This document shows positions 11,301 to 18,785 of a stretch of 64,000 nt of DNA, one piece after another. Below the pieces are notes generated by a model, which saw nothing but the letters and a program-made list of their open reading frames with translations, had not been told where the DNA came from and did not search any database. Source of the DNA: Thraustochytrium sp. TN22 (lineage: Eukaryota > Sar > Bigyra > Thraustochytrida > Thraustochytriidae). Position 1 is the first letter of the stretch. Each line of letters starts with the position of its first letter. The translations under genes were made by a program, and so were the position numbers. Location of the stretch: positions 1-64,000 of the forward strand of contig JABLUY010000064.1 of the NCBI GenBank assembly GCA_013306675.1, read 5' to 3'.

Positions 11301-12545
11301 GTGGCCCTTGGTGTAGCTCTTGACCGTGCCGCCCTCGCGGTACTCGTCCTCGAAGTCGATCTCGCTCGAGCCATAGGCGTCCTCGGCGCCGTAGAAGCGC
11401 CGGACGTCCGGGATGCGGTGCAGCGGGATGCCCATGGCCACCTGGATCTGCGCGGCCGGCACGTTCATGCCCGTGATCATCTCCGTCACCGGGTGCTCCA
11501 CCTGGAGCCGCGGGTTGAGCTCGAGGAAGAAGAAGTCGTCCTTCTCATCGTACAGGTACTCGACCGTGCCGGCGTTCACGTAGCCGACCTCCTTGGCGAG
11601 GCGGATGGCGGCATGCTCCATCTGCTTCCAGCGGTCCGGCTTGGCCGCCACGGGCGGGCCCTCCTCGAGGATCTTCTGGTGGCGACGCTGCACCGAGCAG
11701 TCACGGCCGCTCAGGGCAATGGCCTGGCCGTACTCGTCGGCCAGCAGCTGCACCTCAAGGTGGCGGGCGCGCTCCGCAAGGCGCATGATGAAGATGGGGC
11801 TGCCCGGCACCTCACTCTGCACCTGGCGGAAGCAGGCCTCGACCTTGGCGTAGTCGTCCACGAGGCGGATGCCCTTGCCGCCACCGCCCTCGCTGGCCTT
11901 GATCATGACGGGAACGCCAATCTTCTCGATCTGCGCGAGCGCCTCCTCCACCGTCTGCACGTTGGCGCGATCGAAGATCTCCGCCGACACGCCGCCGTCC
12001 TCCTTGTAGTTGACGCGGATGTCGGAGCCGTTCCAGGCGATCATGGGGCAGTCGCACGACTGCGCAATGATGCTGCTCATGATCTTGTCGCCCAGCGCGT
12101 TCATCGGGCCGGCCGGCGGGCCGACGAAGAGGATGCCGAGCTCCGCCAGCGTGCCGGGCAGGGCCGGGTTCTCACTCGCATGGCCCCAGCCGGCCCACAC
12201 GGCGTCCACCTCGTACTGCTGCGCGACCTCCACGATCAGGCTCACGTTCGCGTAGTTGTTCACGTTCGAGCCGCCCGGCACGTGGCACACCTGGTCCGCA
12301 GCGCGGATGTACTCGGCGTTGGCGCCCAGATCCTCGGGCGTCGCCATGGCCACGATGGTGATCTCCTTCTCATTCTGGAACGTCGAGTAGCACCACGTGC
12401 GCAGCGACCGGATCGCCTTGGCGCCGGCCATGCCGTTCGTGGCCAGCAGCAGCTTCTTGATCACGCGCTTGCCGCCCTGGGCCTTGACGTACTCCTCCAT
12501 GTTCCCGAAGGAGGCCACCGACGAGGCCGGAGCGTCCTGCTGCAT
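5379..12545 (-). CDS. ACC1: Acetyl-CoA carboxylase, homomeric multidomain
   Basis: The 2388-residue protein makes malonyl-CoA from acetyl-CoA, bicarbonate and ATP, the committed step of fatty-acid synthesis. Domain order is standard. Biotin carboxylase comes first, with the ATP-grasp loop GGGGKGIR near residue 223, RDCSVQRRHQKI at about 285 and EHPVTEMITG at about 345. The biotinyl domain follows with EVMKMNM and biotin-accepting Lys697. A long ACC central region comes next. The carboxyltransferase (about 1540-2260) carries GYQALNSLMGSNVYTSN, GGTKVMFANGVSHQSV, VFVYLPPFGELRGGAW and a GMMEMYAAPEARGG segment. Length matches animal/fungal and other eukaryotic cytosolic enzymes. The start (MQQDAPASSVASF) gives only about 25 residues before the biotin carboxylase fold and shows no signal or plastid transit peptide, suggesting a cytosolic enzyme. 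A single uninterrupted frame of 7.2 kb shows how intron-poor the genome is. Confidence 0.97.
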   Translation of the reverse strand: MQQDAPASSVASFGNMEEYVKAQGGKRVIKKLLLATNGMAGAKAIRSLRTWCYSTFQNEKEITIVAMATPEDLGANAEYIRAADQVCHVPGGSNVNNYANVSLIVEVAQQYEVDAVWAGWGHASENPALPGTLAELGILFVGPPAGPMNALGDKIMSSIIAQSCDCPMIAWNGSDIRVNYKEDGGVSAEIFDRANVQTVEEALAQIEKIGVPVMIKASEGGGGKGIRLVDDYAKVEACFRQVQSEVPGSPIFIMRLAERARHLEVQLLADEYGQAIALSGRDCSVQRRHQKILEEGPPVAAKPDRWKQMEHAAIRLAKEVGYVNAGTVEYLYDEKDDFFFLELNPRLQVEHPVTEMITGMNVPAAQIQVAMGIPLHRIPDVRRFYGAEDAYGSSEIDFEDEYREGGTVKSYTKGHTIAARITAENPFNGFQPTIGQITEINFRSMRNVWGYFSVDSSGRVHEFADSQIGHVFAWGETREEARRNLAVALHDLSIRGEIRTTIEYLKDLIESEDYVNNKFNTAWLDARIKRNVAVAKMNPVTIALVGGTCTAHREIAARAADYRGMLERGQLPPQQLLDQTHSFELIYEGVKYRFTAHHTGETTYRLYCNETYVDAELRCLADGGFLVLIGGRSHVAYVKDDVGAQRYMIDGQTCLFEDEYDPTQMRAQMGGKLLRYLVEDGAVLEKGDGFAEIEVMKMNMTLSALEAGTITLHKPAGAVMEPGDMICTMELKDPSKVQKARLFEDTLPKVGDPWPQALRGMPHHTLERAQAKLANVMAGYDVDKTVASQALADLREALSSPMLPVLETEAILARSKNALPKPVVKSLDALCRGFRQKASPTLEDTTEFSQAALAAVQDYAAEPGVQEMLSVTRAYAAGLSMLHASILGKLVDSFVEIEAKFAELELSDAADKDDVLQELRVQNATDLPKVHRFALAHHSRGPRDSLVLAILGELEALVRSTVVGASAAKLREACAKIMQEVAALQGIKTTDVALEARQSLIELERTYEEQLSAVTDKLQRVMKGDDDAREELVQSTEPVLAYLMDIISRYEDQGSDLRKAALRLYVERVYAAYKLVDVKTGEGSKHNLTCDFTFFSEATDAVQVGSSLASVSSFEDLTSVLSNHSQFNLADLAKEDPSEADGSSVGMDMDFGGAEAVPPPTLSRGLGTTASTVSTSTPTAKSLGPRQGSDFKARSASVEGKTGNVVPPYVHRNGKLLYFEDMNELDAGLATAVKDFSGSPDLDDDEETAIPLNVMHVVFGTLFDRETDVSEQLSSLVQKHKQVLENHNVRRITFGCVRSKYEEADRHQAIVAGHGGHFFTFRKSSGYEEDRLVRNIETPLAFQLDLQRLSNFNIRMVPIGRSMSRSQTVHVYEATPKNAPEGKRGMRRYFVRALVREAERVKLDVGAFDAYPGPERVFVQALRALESVQDDASSKARKNHIFMNVLSDAANVDAAYVEGIIRTLHRRYARRLQAQNVEEFEIRVNAVLAEGAPSMPIRVVAANPTGFALNIDTYVEATDPTSPQDSMYYSISEGDNGLGGAMAAMGLGTSEADATGAISSGSSGLLHGKPLHTPYPVADEFDERRARARAASTTFAYDFPDLFRKAIEFEWRTYLAKTGVKQSMPARKLLVEAEEFVLDDDFEASDPVDPVNAPRLCRVDRKAGRNTIGMVAWRYVLRTPQYPQGREVVVIANDITVKAGSFGTREDMLFDQASRYARLNGLPRLYIAANSGARIGMADEVKRAFKVKWINPEDPAKGFDYIYVEEDAYHQLGPEGRKSLIAEKVEGTDHFKIEAIVGESPDLGVENLRGSGTIAGETARAYEESFTLSYVSGRSVGIGAYLVRLGQRIVQKGKNAPILLTGYQALNSLMGSNVYTSNLQLGGTKVMFANGVSHQSVRHDLEGVASMVNWLAYVPERRGAPLPLTALSLGDRIDRNVDVHPRDIGPDYDPRLLLTGMAKDEDTWLSGFFDKDSFTETLSGWARTVIAGRARLGKIPMGVIISEIRTVEARAPADPAAPDSQERIWQQAGQVWFPDSSYKTAQAIADFNREGLPLMLFANWRGFSGGTRDMFDQIVKFGAYIVDALVEYKQPVFVYLPPFGELRGGAWVVVDETINPGMMEMYAAPEARGGVLEPAGVVSIKYRTKDVIATAHRVDDKLRALDEQLKLAGPDSADAPALRKQIAEREKMLTPIFHQIAVHFGDLHDRPGRMQAKGVIRSVVDWTNSRRFFHARLRRRLAEMDAIAEVNKVLALHTELDTQLAAAGVASNASTASDSTADAPTRGDDSKPLEIIEAVFNATYTAAVPDWSNDNLVCDWLLSADGKQALDRQLSTIRANAIANQVIGLGQQDPKAILKGLMGLISKLQETGREEERASIVQILRRGVFLLQ

Positions 12546-14789
12546 GGTGCCTGCTGCTGGGCTTCTTGCTGCTGCTGCTGCTGCCGCTGCTGTTGCTGCT
12601 GCTGCCGGTCCTGCTCTCGCTCGCGCGCGCGCTCGCTCGCTGCCGCCGATTCTTCTTCCCTGCGGCTGCGGCTGCAGCTACAGGTCTGCCGCCTCCGTCT
12701 CGTGCCGCCGTGGCCGAGTCGCCCGCTGACGCAATTGGATCACAACCCGAGAGAGCGGACCCGCTGCACTACGCCAGTGGCAGGCCGCGTTACCGCCGCC
12801 GCCGCCGCTGCCGCTGCCGCTGTGCTGTGCTGCGCTGCGCTGCGCGTCGGTCCTGGACAGGCAGGACGAGCTCGCCGGGGACGAGCTGTCGTTGCAATAC
12901 CCCAAGCGCTTTGATTGAGGTCTGCTGCCCGCGCGCCCGCCGGCGGCGCCCGGCGTGCTGCGCAAGATCTTCGAATTCGAAAAAACAGGGGGGCAGCCAC
13001 GGAAGCGCCGCCGACGCCGGCCGACCTGCGCGACGACGCAAGCGGCCTGTGCGCCTGCGCCGCGGAGCCTGCGGAGCCTGCCCGCGGAGCACGCACTGGC
13101 TGCCTGCCGCTGCCTGGCCCTGGCCACGCCCGCCAACGCTGCCGCGTCGCCGAGCGCCGCGCGGACGGCGGCCGCCTTTGACGCGAGGCGGCGTGGTTGT
13201 CCGCCGCGCTTTGAACGATCGTGGCGTGCTGCATCCTCACGCACAGTCAGAGACCGTCAATGTCAATAATGCAAGCAAAGCTTGCGGCAAGAAGCCGAGC
13301 ACGTATCGCGGCCGCGATTCTCGCCTCGGAATTGATCGATGATGCATCCATCTGATTCCATCCATCAGGATTGACGCGCCTCGCCTCGCAGCCGAGGCCG
13401 CGCGGCGAGCGTCGCCCAGCGAGCGAGCCTCGTCCACGACGTCCAGGCGGCGAGGCGAGCCCGGAGCTGGTTTCGAACGCCAGCGCATAGCGCAGGAGCG
13501 TGGCCGCGCTCGCGTCGTTGCAGCCAGCCAGCCAGCCCGCCCGCGTGCCCTCAGCTCAGATCAAGCGTGGTGATGGCCCGCCGTGCCCCGCCTGCCCCCG
13601 CACAACTATGGTTCGTCATCGCACGCACGCACGCAATGCCAAGCACGCACGCACGCACGCACGCACGCAAGCGCTGCTCGCGACCAGCCTGACAGAGAGG
13701 AGAGAGGCAAGCAAGGCTTGCTTGCCCAGGCAGACGGAACGCTGGAACCGGCGCCGCGGGCGTCGGGCGCTGACGCAGGCCTGACTCTGACTGACACATG
13801 GCGCGCCGCGCGTGGCCGAGGCCGTGGCACCGGCCGCAGCGGCCGCTGCGCTGCGCTGCGCTGCGCTGCGCCATGCCAAGCTTGCCGCGTCAAGGCTCCG
13901 TCGCCGTCGCGGCGGCGGCGCCGCGCGTCCGCCTGCCGATGCGCTGCGCAGCGCTGCATTGAAGCTGCTCGCTGCTCGCTCGCAGTGCCCTCGGGCAGCG
14001 CCGTGGTTGAGTGACGCGACGACGTAAGCGGCGGCCACCTGACGTCAGCGGCGCGGCGGCGGGCTCGGGAGCCTGGAGCGCGGGCGGCGGGGCGGCGCGG
14101 GACGGGGCGGGCGACGGGCAGGACCGCGGGAAGCAGTCGGCGGCCGCTCCGGTTTGGTTGGTAGGGTAGGGTAACTTACTCGGCGTCCCGCGTAGGCTGG
14201 GCAAGCACTGCAAGATGCTGCACGCACTGCACTGCACTAGCAGACAGCTGCTGCAGCGCTGCGGCCACGTGCGACGGAGCCGCGGCTGCGGCTGCGGCTG
14301 TGTCATGAACCTGACGAGCAGACGGAAGGCGTGACGAGCCGGAGCCGCGCCGAAGATTGGAGAGGAGCGTGACAAGGAGATCGCGATTCGCAGCTCGCTG
14401 ACCAGCGCAAAGCAAAGTACCCGTGCGGAGACTCGCCGAGGCTCGTCATCGTCGATCCGCGGACCGTCCGCGATCGGCAGAGCGGCGAATGCCAGACTGC
14501 CACTGCTCTCCCAGACTCTGTCGGAGTCTGTCCCTCTCTCTCTCCTCTCGCGCGCGCGAGCTGGCTGGTCGACGTCCGAGGCTTGTACAGAGGACGTCGT
14601 TCGGACCGTGACGCGTGCGGCGGTCCGCGAGATCACCGATCTGCTCGCACCGCTGTTCGGAGCACCAAGGCAACAAAGCGCACTGCACTCAGTGACAGCT
14701 GGCGAGTGAGCTACGGACGGCCCGGGAGGCGGCACAGGAGAAAAGAGTTCAACCTTGAATAATTGATTGGTACCCTGGTACCATGGTAC
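12546..14789. other. Intergenic region upstream of ACC
   Basis: This 2.2 kb should hold the ACC promoter and 5' UTR (next to 12546) and the 3' UTR of the membrane-protein gene (next to 14789). The first 250 bp read as CTG/GCC-type trinucleotide repeats. A GCAC tetranucleotide array lies at 13621-13671 and a GCGCT pentanucleotide run at about 13849-13872. Short open frames occur on both strands but none has protein-like conserved features. Confidence 0.5.
13621..13671. repeat. GCAC tetranucleotide microsatellite
   Basis: Tandem gcac units interrupted once by an atgccaa segment; directly visible. Confidence 0.9.
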
Positions 14790-17132
14790 TCAGAGAATAG
14801 CGTTGACGTCAGGGAGCATGGAAATGGCCTCGTAGTCGTAGGAACGCTGCAAAAAATCCGGAATGGCGGTGTGGTTCTCGCTCTTGGGGCGGAAGCGCAG
14901 CTCGGAGACCTGGATGGCCAAGTAGGACTTGGCGCCCAGCATCATGAGGACGGCCTTGCGCTTCCCCAGCAAGGTGGCCAAAACGACGGCGATCAGGTAT
15001 TGCATGGGCGTGACGAGGAGAGGACCCCAGCGCAGGTGGTTGTCCTCGATCATGGCGGCGAGGTGGAAGAAGTTGCCGAAGAGAGTACCGATGCTTGACG
15101 TGAGCAGACCGTTGAACTTGCTGCGACCGCCAGCGCTCAAGAGGGCCGCGCTCTCGCACGAGGACACGGAGATATCCTTCTCCACACCGGTCCACCCAAG
15201 GCTCTCGGCCACGAAAAATGGCCGCACGCGGCCCAGGTTACGCCAAGAGCGCACGCGCTCGACGAGAGCCAGCACAAGCTCAGCTCCAATGACCATGCAA
15301 AAGGCCAGGATACAATTGCGAGCGTACAGCGTGAGCATAAGCTCCGGCCCGGAGAAGGTGAAGTCCTTGTAGAAGCGGAAACACCCGATGGTCTGTGCCG
15401 TCGCGAGCGCGCCGTCACGCGGCGCAAGCCTGCACGTGGCATAACTGAAGAAAATGCTCGCGTCCCCCGTGGTGGTGAGCGCGAGCTCGTCGAATGAAAC
15501 GTTGCTCTTGACCGTGGCTGCCAGGACGGAAAGCACGTAGATGAAGGTTCCGCAAACGCGGTAGCGACGCACAAAAAGGAAGCGCAGCTGCCTCAGGAGG
15601 GCCACCACTACCGTGGCGATTGCTGCGCCAAGCATGCACAGCTGGAAAGCCGTTTGCCCCTCTTTGCGCAAGCTCCCGGTCAAATACAGGCTCGGCGTCG
15701 CTAGAATGAAGAAAAAGGCGCATAGCATGCTGGCTTTGGGACTCGTCAGGAGGCCGCCCGCCACGTCGAAGGCGACATACACTCGATAGTTGCGCAATCT
15801 AATGCCGCGGACCAGCGCGATCGCCACCAAAAACCGCACGAAGGCAGAGAGGATGATGCCGCACGCAGCGACAGTCATGATGATGCGCGGGGAGGTGCGC
15901 CGCATGTCGCCATTCACCTTGACGCGTGCGCTGCGGTCGCGAATGCTGGACGTGACGCCGGCGCGCCGACTCACTTGTGGCACTGTCGAGATCTCTTGGA
16001 TCGATCCGAAGCCGTGCTCGTTGCGAAAGGCGAGCTTGTCCACAAGCTCGTAGTCGAGCGCGAACTCGCTCGCCAACGTCGTTCCGCGTGGGATCATGCA
16101 CGATTTCGTACATGGCACCACAGACACGCGGGTGCCGGCCGAGCTAGCGCCTCCCGTTTCGGTACAGCGAAAGGCCTCGACGCCATACCTCGCGGAAGCC
16201 GTAGACGTCTCAGACGTCTCCAATGCATGGCAAACGAGGAAGCTAATCAGCAGGATGTCATCGGCATTCTCGAAGCCAACAAAGGTGTGAAACTCGCTAG
16301 GTGCCTCGAAACGCCGCGTGGGCGTGAAGGGGAGCACGGCCCACCTTGAGGTTAGGACATCCCGGTAGGGTAGCTCAAGGACCAGCTCGCCGGTAACGGA
16401 TGGAATCGCCTCTAAGGTGGTCACCGGCACCTCCTGTTCCACTGTAAGTGACCAGATGCCAAAGGAGTAGAGCATGGCCGACCCGGTCACGGTCCCTACG
16501 TTGACGAGCGTAAAGAAGCCGAGCGCGAGCGACAGGATCGATAGCAGTTGACGTCCAGCTTTCAATTGCGGCAGCGCCTTGAAGCTGCGCGAGCTCCTGG
16601 ACATAGAATCCCAAAGCACATCGCCAATAGTCGACGAGAAAGTCACCGAGTTCTCACGAGCGAGGCGCCGCCCGCTGCCCATGCGCGCATGGAGGCTCCC
16701 GGTTGTCGCGCTTTTTGCGAGGTTTCGTGAGCCATCCGCGGGCGCAGGTGCTGTTGGGCTTCCTGGGAAATTTGAATGAGGGTTCAACTCCGAGTCCGAG
16801 TCGCCGCCGCCCCTGTTTGGTCCTTTGCGCGTGCCACCTTTACTTTTGAGGTGCAACCTGTACCAGCCGATGCCGGACGAGGCGCCGTCCTGCTGCGGCA
16901 GGTCAAGCTTTGGTCGTGGGTCGCCCCGGCCTGTCTTGTTCGGGTCGAGGGAAGGCGTTCCCGTATTTGCGCTTATGTGCGTCTTCAAAGACCCATTTTT
17001 GCGCGACGCCTCCGACGAGTGGCTGACACCATGACTCGACTTGGTCTCCATGCGCAGCAGGCCACCACTCGCAGCGCCGATGGCTCGTACGCCGCCATCC
17101 GGCTTCAGGCTCGCATCGCTCTCCGTCGGCAT
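14790..17132 (-). CDS. Unrecognised multi-pass membrane protein
   Basis: A 780-residue frame with balanced protein-like composition, unlike the Arg/Ala-rich spurious frames around it. The first about 190 residues are hydrophilic (Ser/Gly/Lys-rich). A hydrophobic segment follows (LLSILSLALGFFTLVNVGTV), then an extracytosolic-looking region of about 190 residues with several Cys (for example CHALETS, FRCTETGG, PCTKSC). At least five more membrane helices lie in the C-terminal half: MTVAACGIILSAFVRFLVAI, SMLCAFFFILATPSLYL, a segment around LGAAIATVVVALL, FIYVLSVLAATV, and CILAFCMVIGAELVLALV. One TM, a Cys-bearing loop, then a TM bundle could suit a receptor, channel subunit or transporter, but no family motif is visible. 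It is transcribed away from the CYB5D1-like gene, with which it shares an upstream region of about 0.7 kb. Confidence 0.75.
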   Translation of the reverse strand: MPTESDASLKPDGGVRAIGAASGGLLRMETKSSHGVSHSSEASRKNGSLKTHISANTGTPSLDPNKTGRGDPRPKLDLPQQDGASSGIGWYRLHLKSKGGTRKGPNRGGGDSDSELNPHSNFPGSPTAPAPADGSRNLAKSATTGSLHARMGSGRRLARENSVTFSSTIGDVLWDSMSRSSRSFKALPQLKAGRQLLSILSLALGFFTLVNVGTVTGSAMLYSFGIWSLTVEQEVPVTTLEAIPSVTGELVLELPYRDVLTSRWAVLPFTPTRRFEAPSEFHTFVGFENADDILLISFLVCHALETSETSTASARYGVEAFRCTETGGASSAGTRVSVVPCTKSCMIPRGTTLASEFALDYELVDKLAFRNEHGFGSIQEISTVPQVSRRAGVTSSIRDRSARVKVNGDMRRTSPRIIMTVAACGIILSAFVRFLVAIALVRGIRLRNYRVYVAFDVAGGLLTSPKASMLCAFFFILATPSLYLTGSLRKEGQTAFQLCMLGAAIATVVVALLRQLRFLFVRRYRVCGTFIYVLSVLAATVKSNVSFDELALTTTGDASIFFSYATCRLAPRDGALATAQTIGCFRFYKDFTFSGPELMLTLYARNCILAFCMVIGAELVLALVERVRSWRNLGRVRPFFVAESLGWTGVEKDISVSSCESAALLSAGGRSKFNGLLTSSIGTLFGNFFHLAAMIEDNHLRWGPLLVTPMQYLIAVVLATLLGKRKAVLMMLGAKSYLAIQVSELRFRPKSENHTAIPDFLQRSYDYEAISMLPDVNAIL

Positions 17133-17821
17133 ATCGCCCCTGACCTTGCTGCTCGCGCTCCGTCGCGCTGCGCCGCCGAAGACAAGCGCTGCGCTGCGAG
17201 AGCGCTGCGAGAGCGCTGCGAGAGCGCTGCGCTACGCTGGACTGCGCCGAGATGGCGCTACGCTGGACTGCGCCGAGATGGCGCCGCGCTGCGCCGCGCC
17301 GCGCGCCGGAGCGCGCCAAGGCAACGCGACCGTGCCACGCCTGAACCTGTTTCACTGAGCACCTCACGCGTGATTCCTATTCTTGACGGGAACCATAGAC
17401 AGTCTGCGCGGCGCGGATGCCGTCCAGTGTGCACGCGAGCCGCGTCAACTAATGCAAGCCACATGCTTTCACCCTTCCGAGTCTGACTGTGAGTGAGCCG
17501 TAGGAATCCGTTTCTCTTTTCCGAGCCACAACGAGGACCCCGGTGTGCGCCTGAGCAAAGTTCAAATCAGCTTCAGCTTTTGACCTCACGTTCGCATCCT
17601 GAGTCAAAAGTACGGCTAGCGCCGCTAGAGCTCGCGTCACGGTCGGCGGAGCGTCGAGGCGAGGCTGCAGTTGTTTGACTGACTGACAGATTTAGTCGAA
17701 TCGATCGTTGCAGCTGCCTCCCGTTGCGGCGCGGCAAACAAACGAACCTGGGGCAGAGAACGAAGTCAGTCGGCGAGCAAGCGTGCTCTTGCGCGCAGCC
17801 TGTGCCGCGGCCGTCTCGGAC
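17133..17821. promoter_or_regulatory. Divergent intergenic region with two short tandem arrays
   Basis: It lies between the start of the 780-residue membrane-protein gene (-) and the CYB5D1-like gene (+), so it should contain both promoters. It holds about 3.5 copies of an 11-bp unit gcgctgcgaga at 17191-17231, followed directly by two exact copies of a 26-bp unit at 17232-17257 and 17258-17283. The 420 bp nearest CYB5D1 is less GC-rich. No core promoter motif can be named with confidence. Confidence 0.45.
17191..17283. repeat. Adjacent 11-bp and 26-bp tandem repeats
   Basis: About 3.5 copies of gcgctgcgaga run straight into two identical 26-bp units. Both are directly visible in the sequence. 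Confidence 0.85.
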
Positions 17822-18547
17822 ATGATGCACGAGTCCAAGCGCGACGACGAGGATGGCGGTATGGGCGAGATTGGCAAGCGGAGGCGCTTCTACACGCAGG
17901 CAGAGGTGGCACTGCACAACTGCGCCAAAGACTGTTGGGTCTCCGTCTTCGGCAAGGTGCTGGACCTCACACCGCTCTTGGCCGCGGTGGAGCCGGAGAG
18001 CGAGGACGCGGCGCTTGTTGTGCCCATCGAGGCACACGCAGGCAAGGACGTTTCGCACTGGTTCGACCCGGTCACGCGTGAGGTGCGCCGCGCGCCGGAC
18101 GAGACCACCGGGCTTGTCCTCCCGGTGCTTCCGCACGGCCGCTTTCTGCACGTGGCACCTGCGGAGCCGGTCTCCAACTGGAACACGGACTTTGCCGAGC
18201 CGTGGTGGCGCGACGATGAGGCGTACTGCATCGGCAGCCTTTCGGAGTCTGTGCGCCGCGTCTGCATTGTCAACATGCTCACTTATCAGGAGACCCTCCT
18301 CGACGTCTGCGAGGAGGAGACTCTGCGCGAGATTGAGGACCGCTACATGGACTGGAATGCGCACTCGCAGAGCTACACGTGGAAGGTGCTCGACGGGGAT
18401 GTCTTCAGGCCACTCGACATGGACCTCTCCCTCACCGAGAACGGCGTTGAAGACGAGTCCGCGCTCTTTGACAAGCTCTCCATCCCGCGCGACGCATTCA
18501 TTCCTACCATCCACGTCTACTTCAACGATGATCTGACCACCGCCTGA
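17822..18547 (+). CDS. CYB5D1: Cytochrome b5 domain-containing protein 1-like (CYB5D1), ciliary
   Basis: The protein closely follows animal CYB5D1 along its length. RRFYTQAEVALHN opens the b5-like fold, followed by CWVSVFGKVLDLTPL, DVSHWFDPVTREVR (the His-bearing segment replacing the usual HPGG), GRFLHVAP, NTDFAEPWWRDDE, SYTWKVL, DLSLTENGVEDE and a C-terminal PTIHVYFNDDL. Animal CYB5D1 is about 228 residues; starting at the ATG at 17822 gives 241. The frame is open upstream to an ATG at 17708 (279 residues), but those extra residues are not conserved, so the inner start is preferred. In animals and green algae the family is an axonemal protein that influences ciliary beating. Its presence implies a motile flagellated stage, and it lies 2.8 kb from a kinesin-9-like gene. 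Confidence 0.9.
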   Translation: MMHESKRDDEDGGMGEIGKRRRFYTQAEVALHNCAKDCWVSVFGKVLDLTPLLAAVEPESEDAALVVPIEAHAGKDVSHWFDPVTREVRRAPDETTGLVLPVLPHGRFLHVAPAEPVSNWNTDFAEPWWRDDEAYCIGSLSESVRRVCIVNMLTYQETLLDVCEEETLREIEDRYMDWNAHSQSYTWKVLDGDVFRPLDMDLSLTENGVEDESALFDKLSIPRDAFIPTIHVYFNDDLTTA

Positions 18548-18785
18548 TCAATCGTCGTGTGCGTCCAAGCGAGGGAGCGAAAGAGCGATGAACACAAACG
18601 AACGCAAAGAAAGCAGCGCGGGCGGGCGGGCGCGTGCGTGCGTGCGTGCGCGCGCGCGAGAGAGAGAGAAAGAAAAAGAGGAAGGAAAAAGAAATTGGAG
18701 GTCATTTGAAGTGATACGTACAACTCGGGCGGGTCATCAAAAAGTCCGCCACGCGCTCCGCAAGCATGGTAGCTGGCCTTGTAAT

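Noticed and set aside
5787-12914. A 2375-codon open frame on the + strand opposite ACC
   Set aside because: It is the reverse complement of ACC codons in a GC-rich genome, where stops are rare on the opposite strand. Its product is Val/Ala/Glu/Arg/His-rich with no domains, while the - strand frame is an unmistakable enzyme. Similar mirror frames occur opposite polyubiquitin, MET2 and TM9SF.
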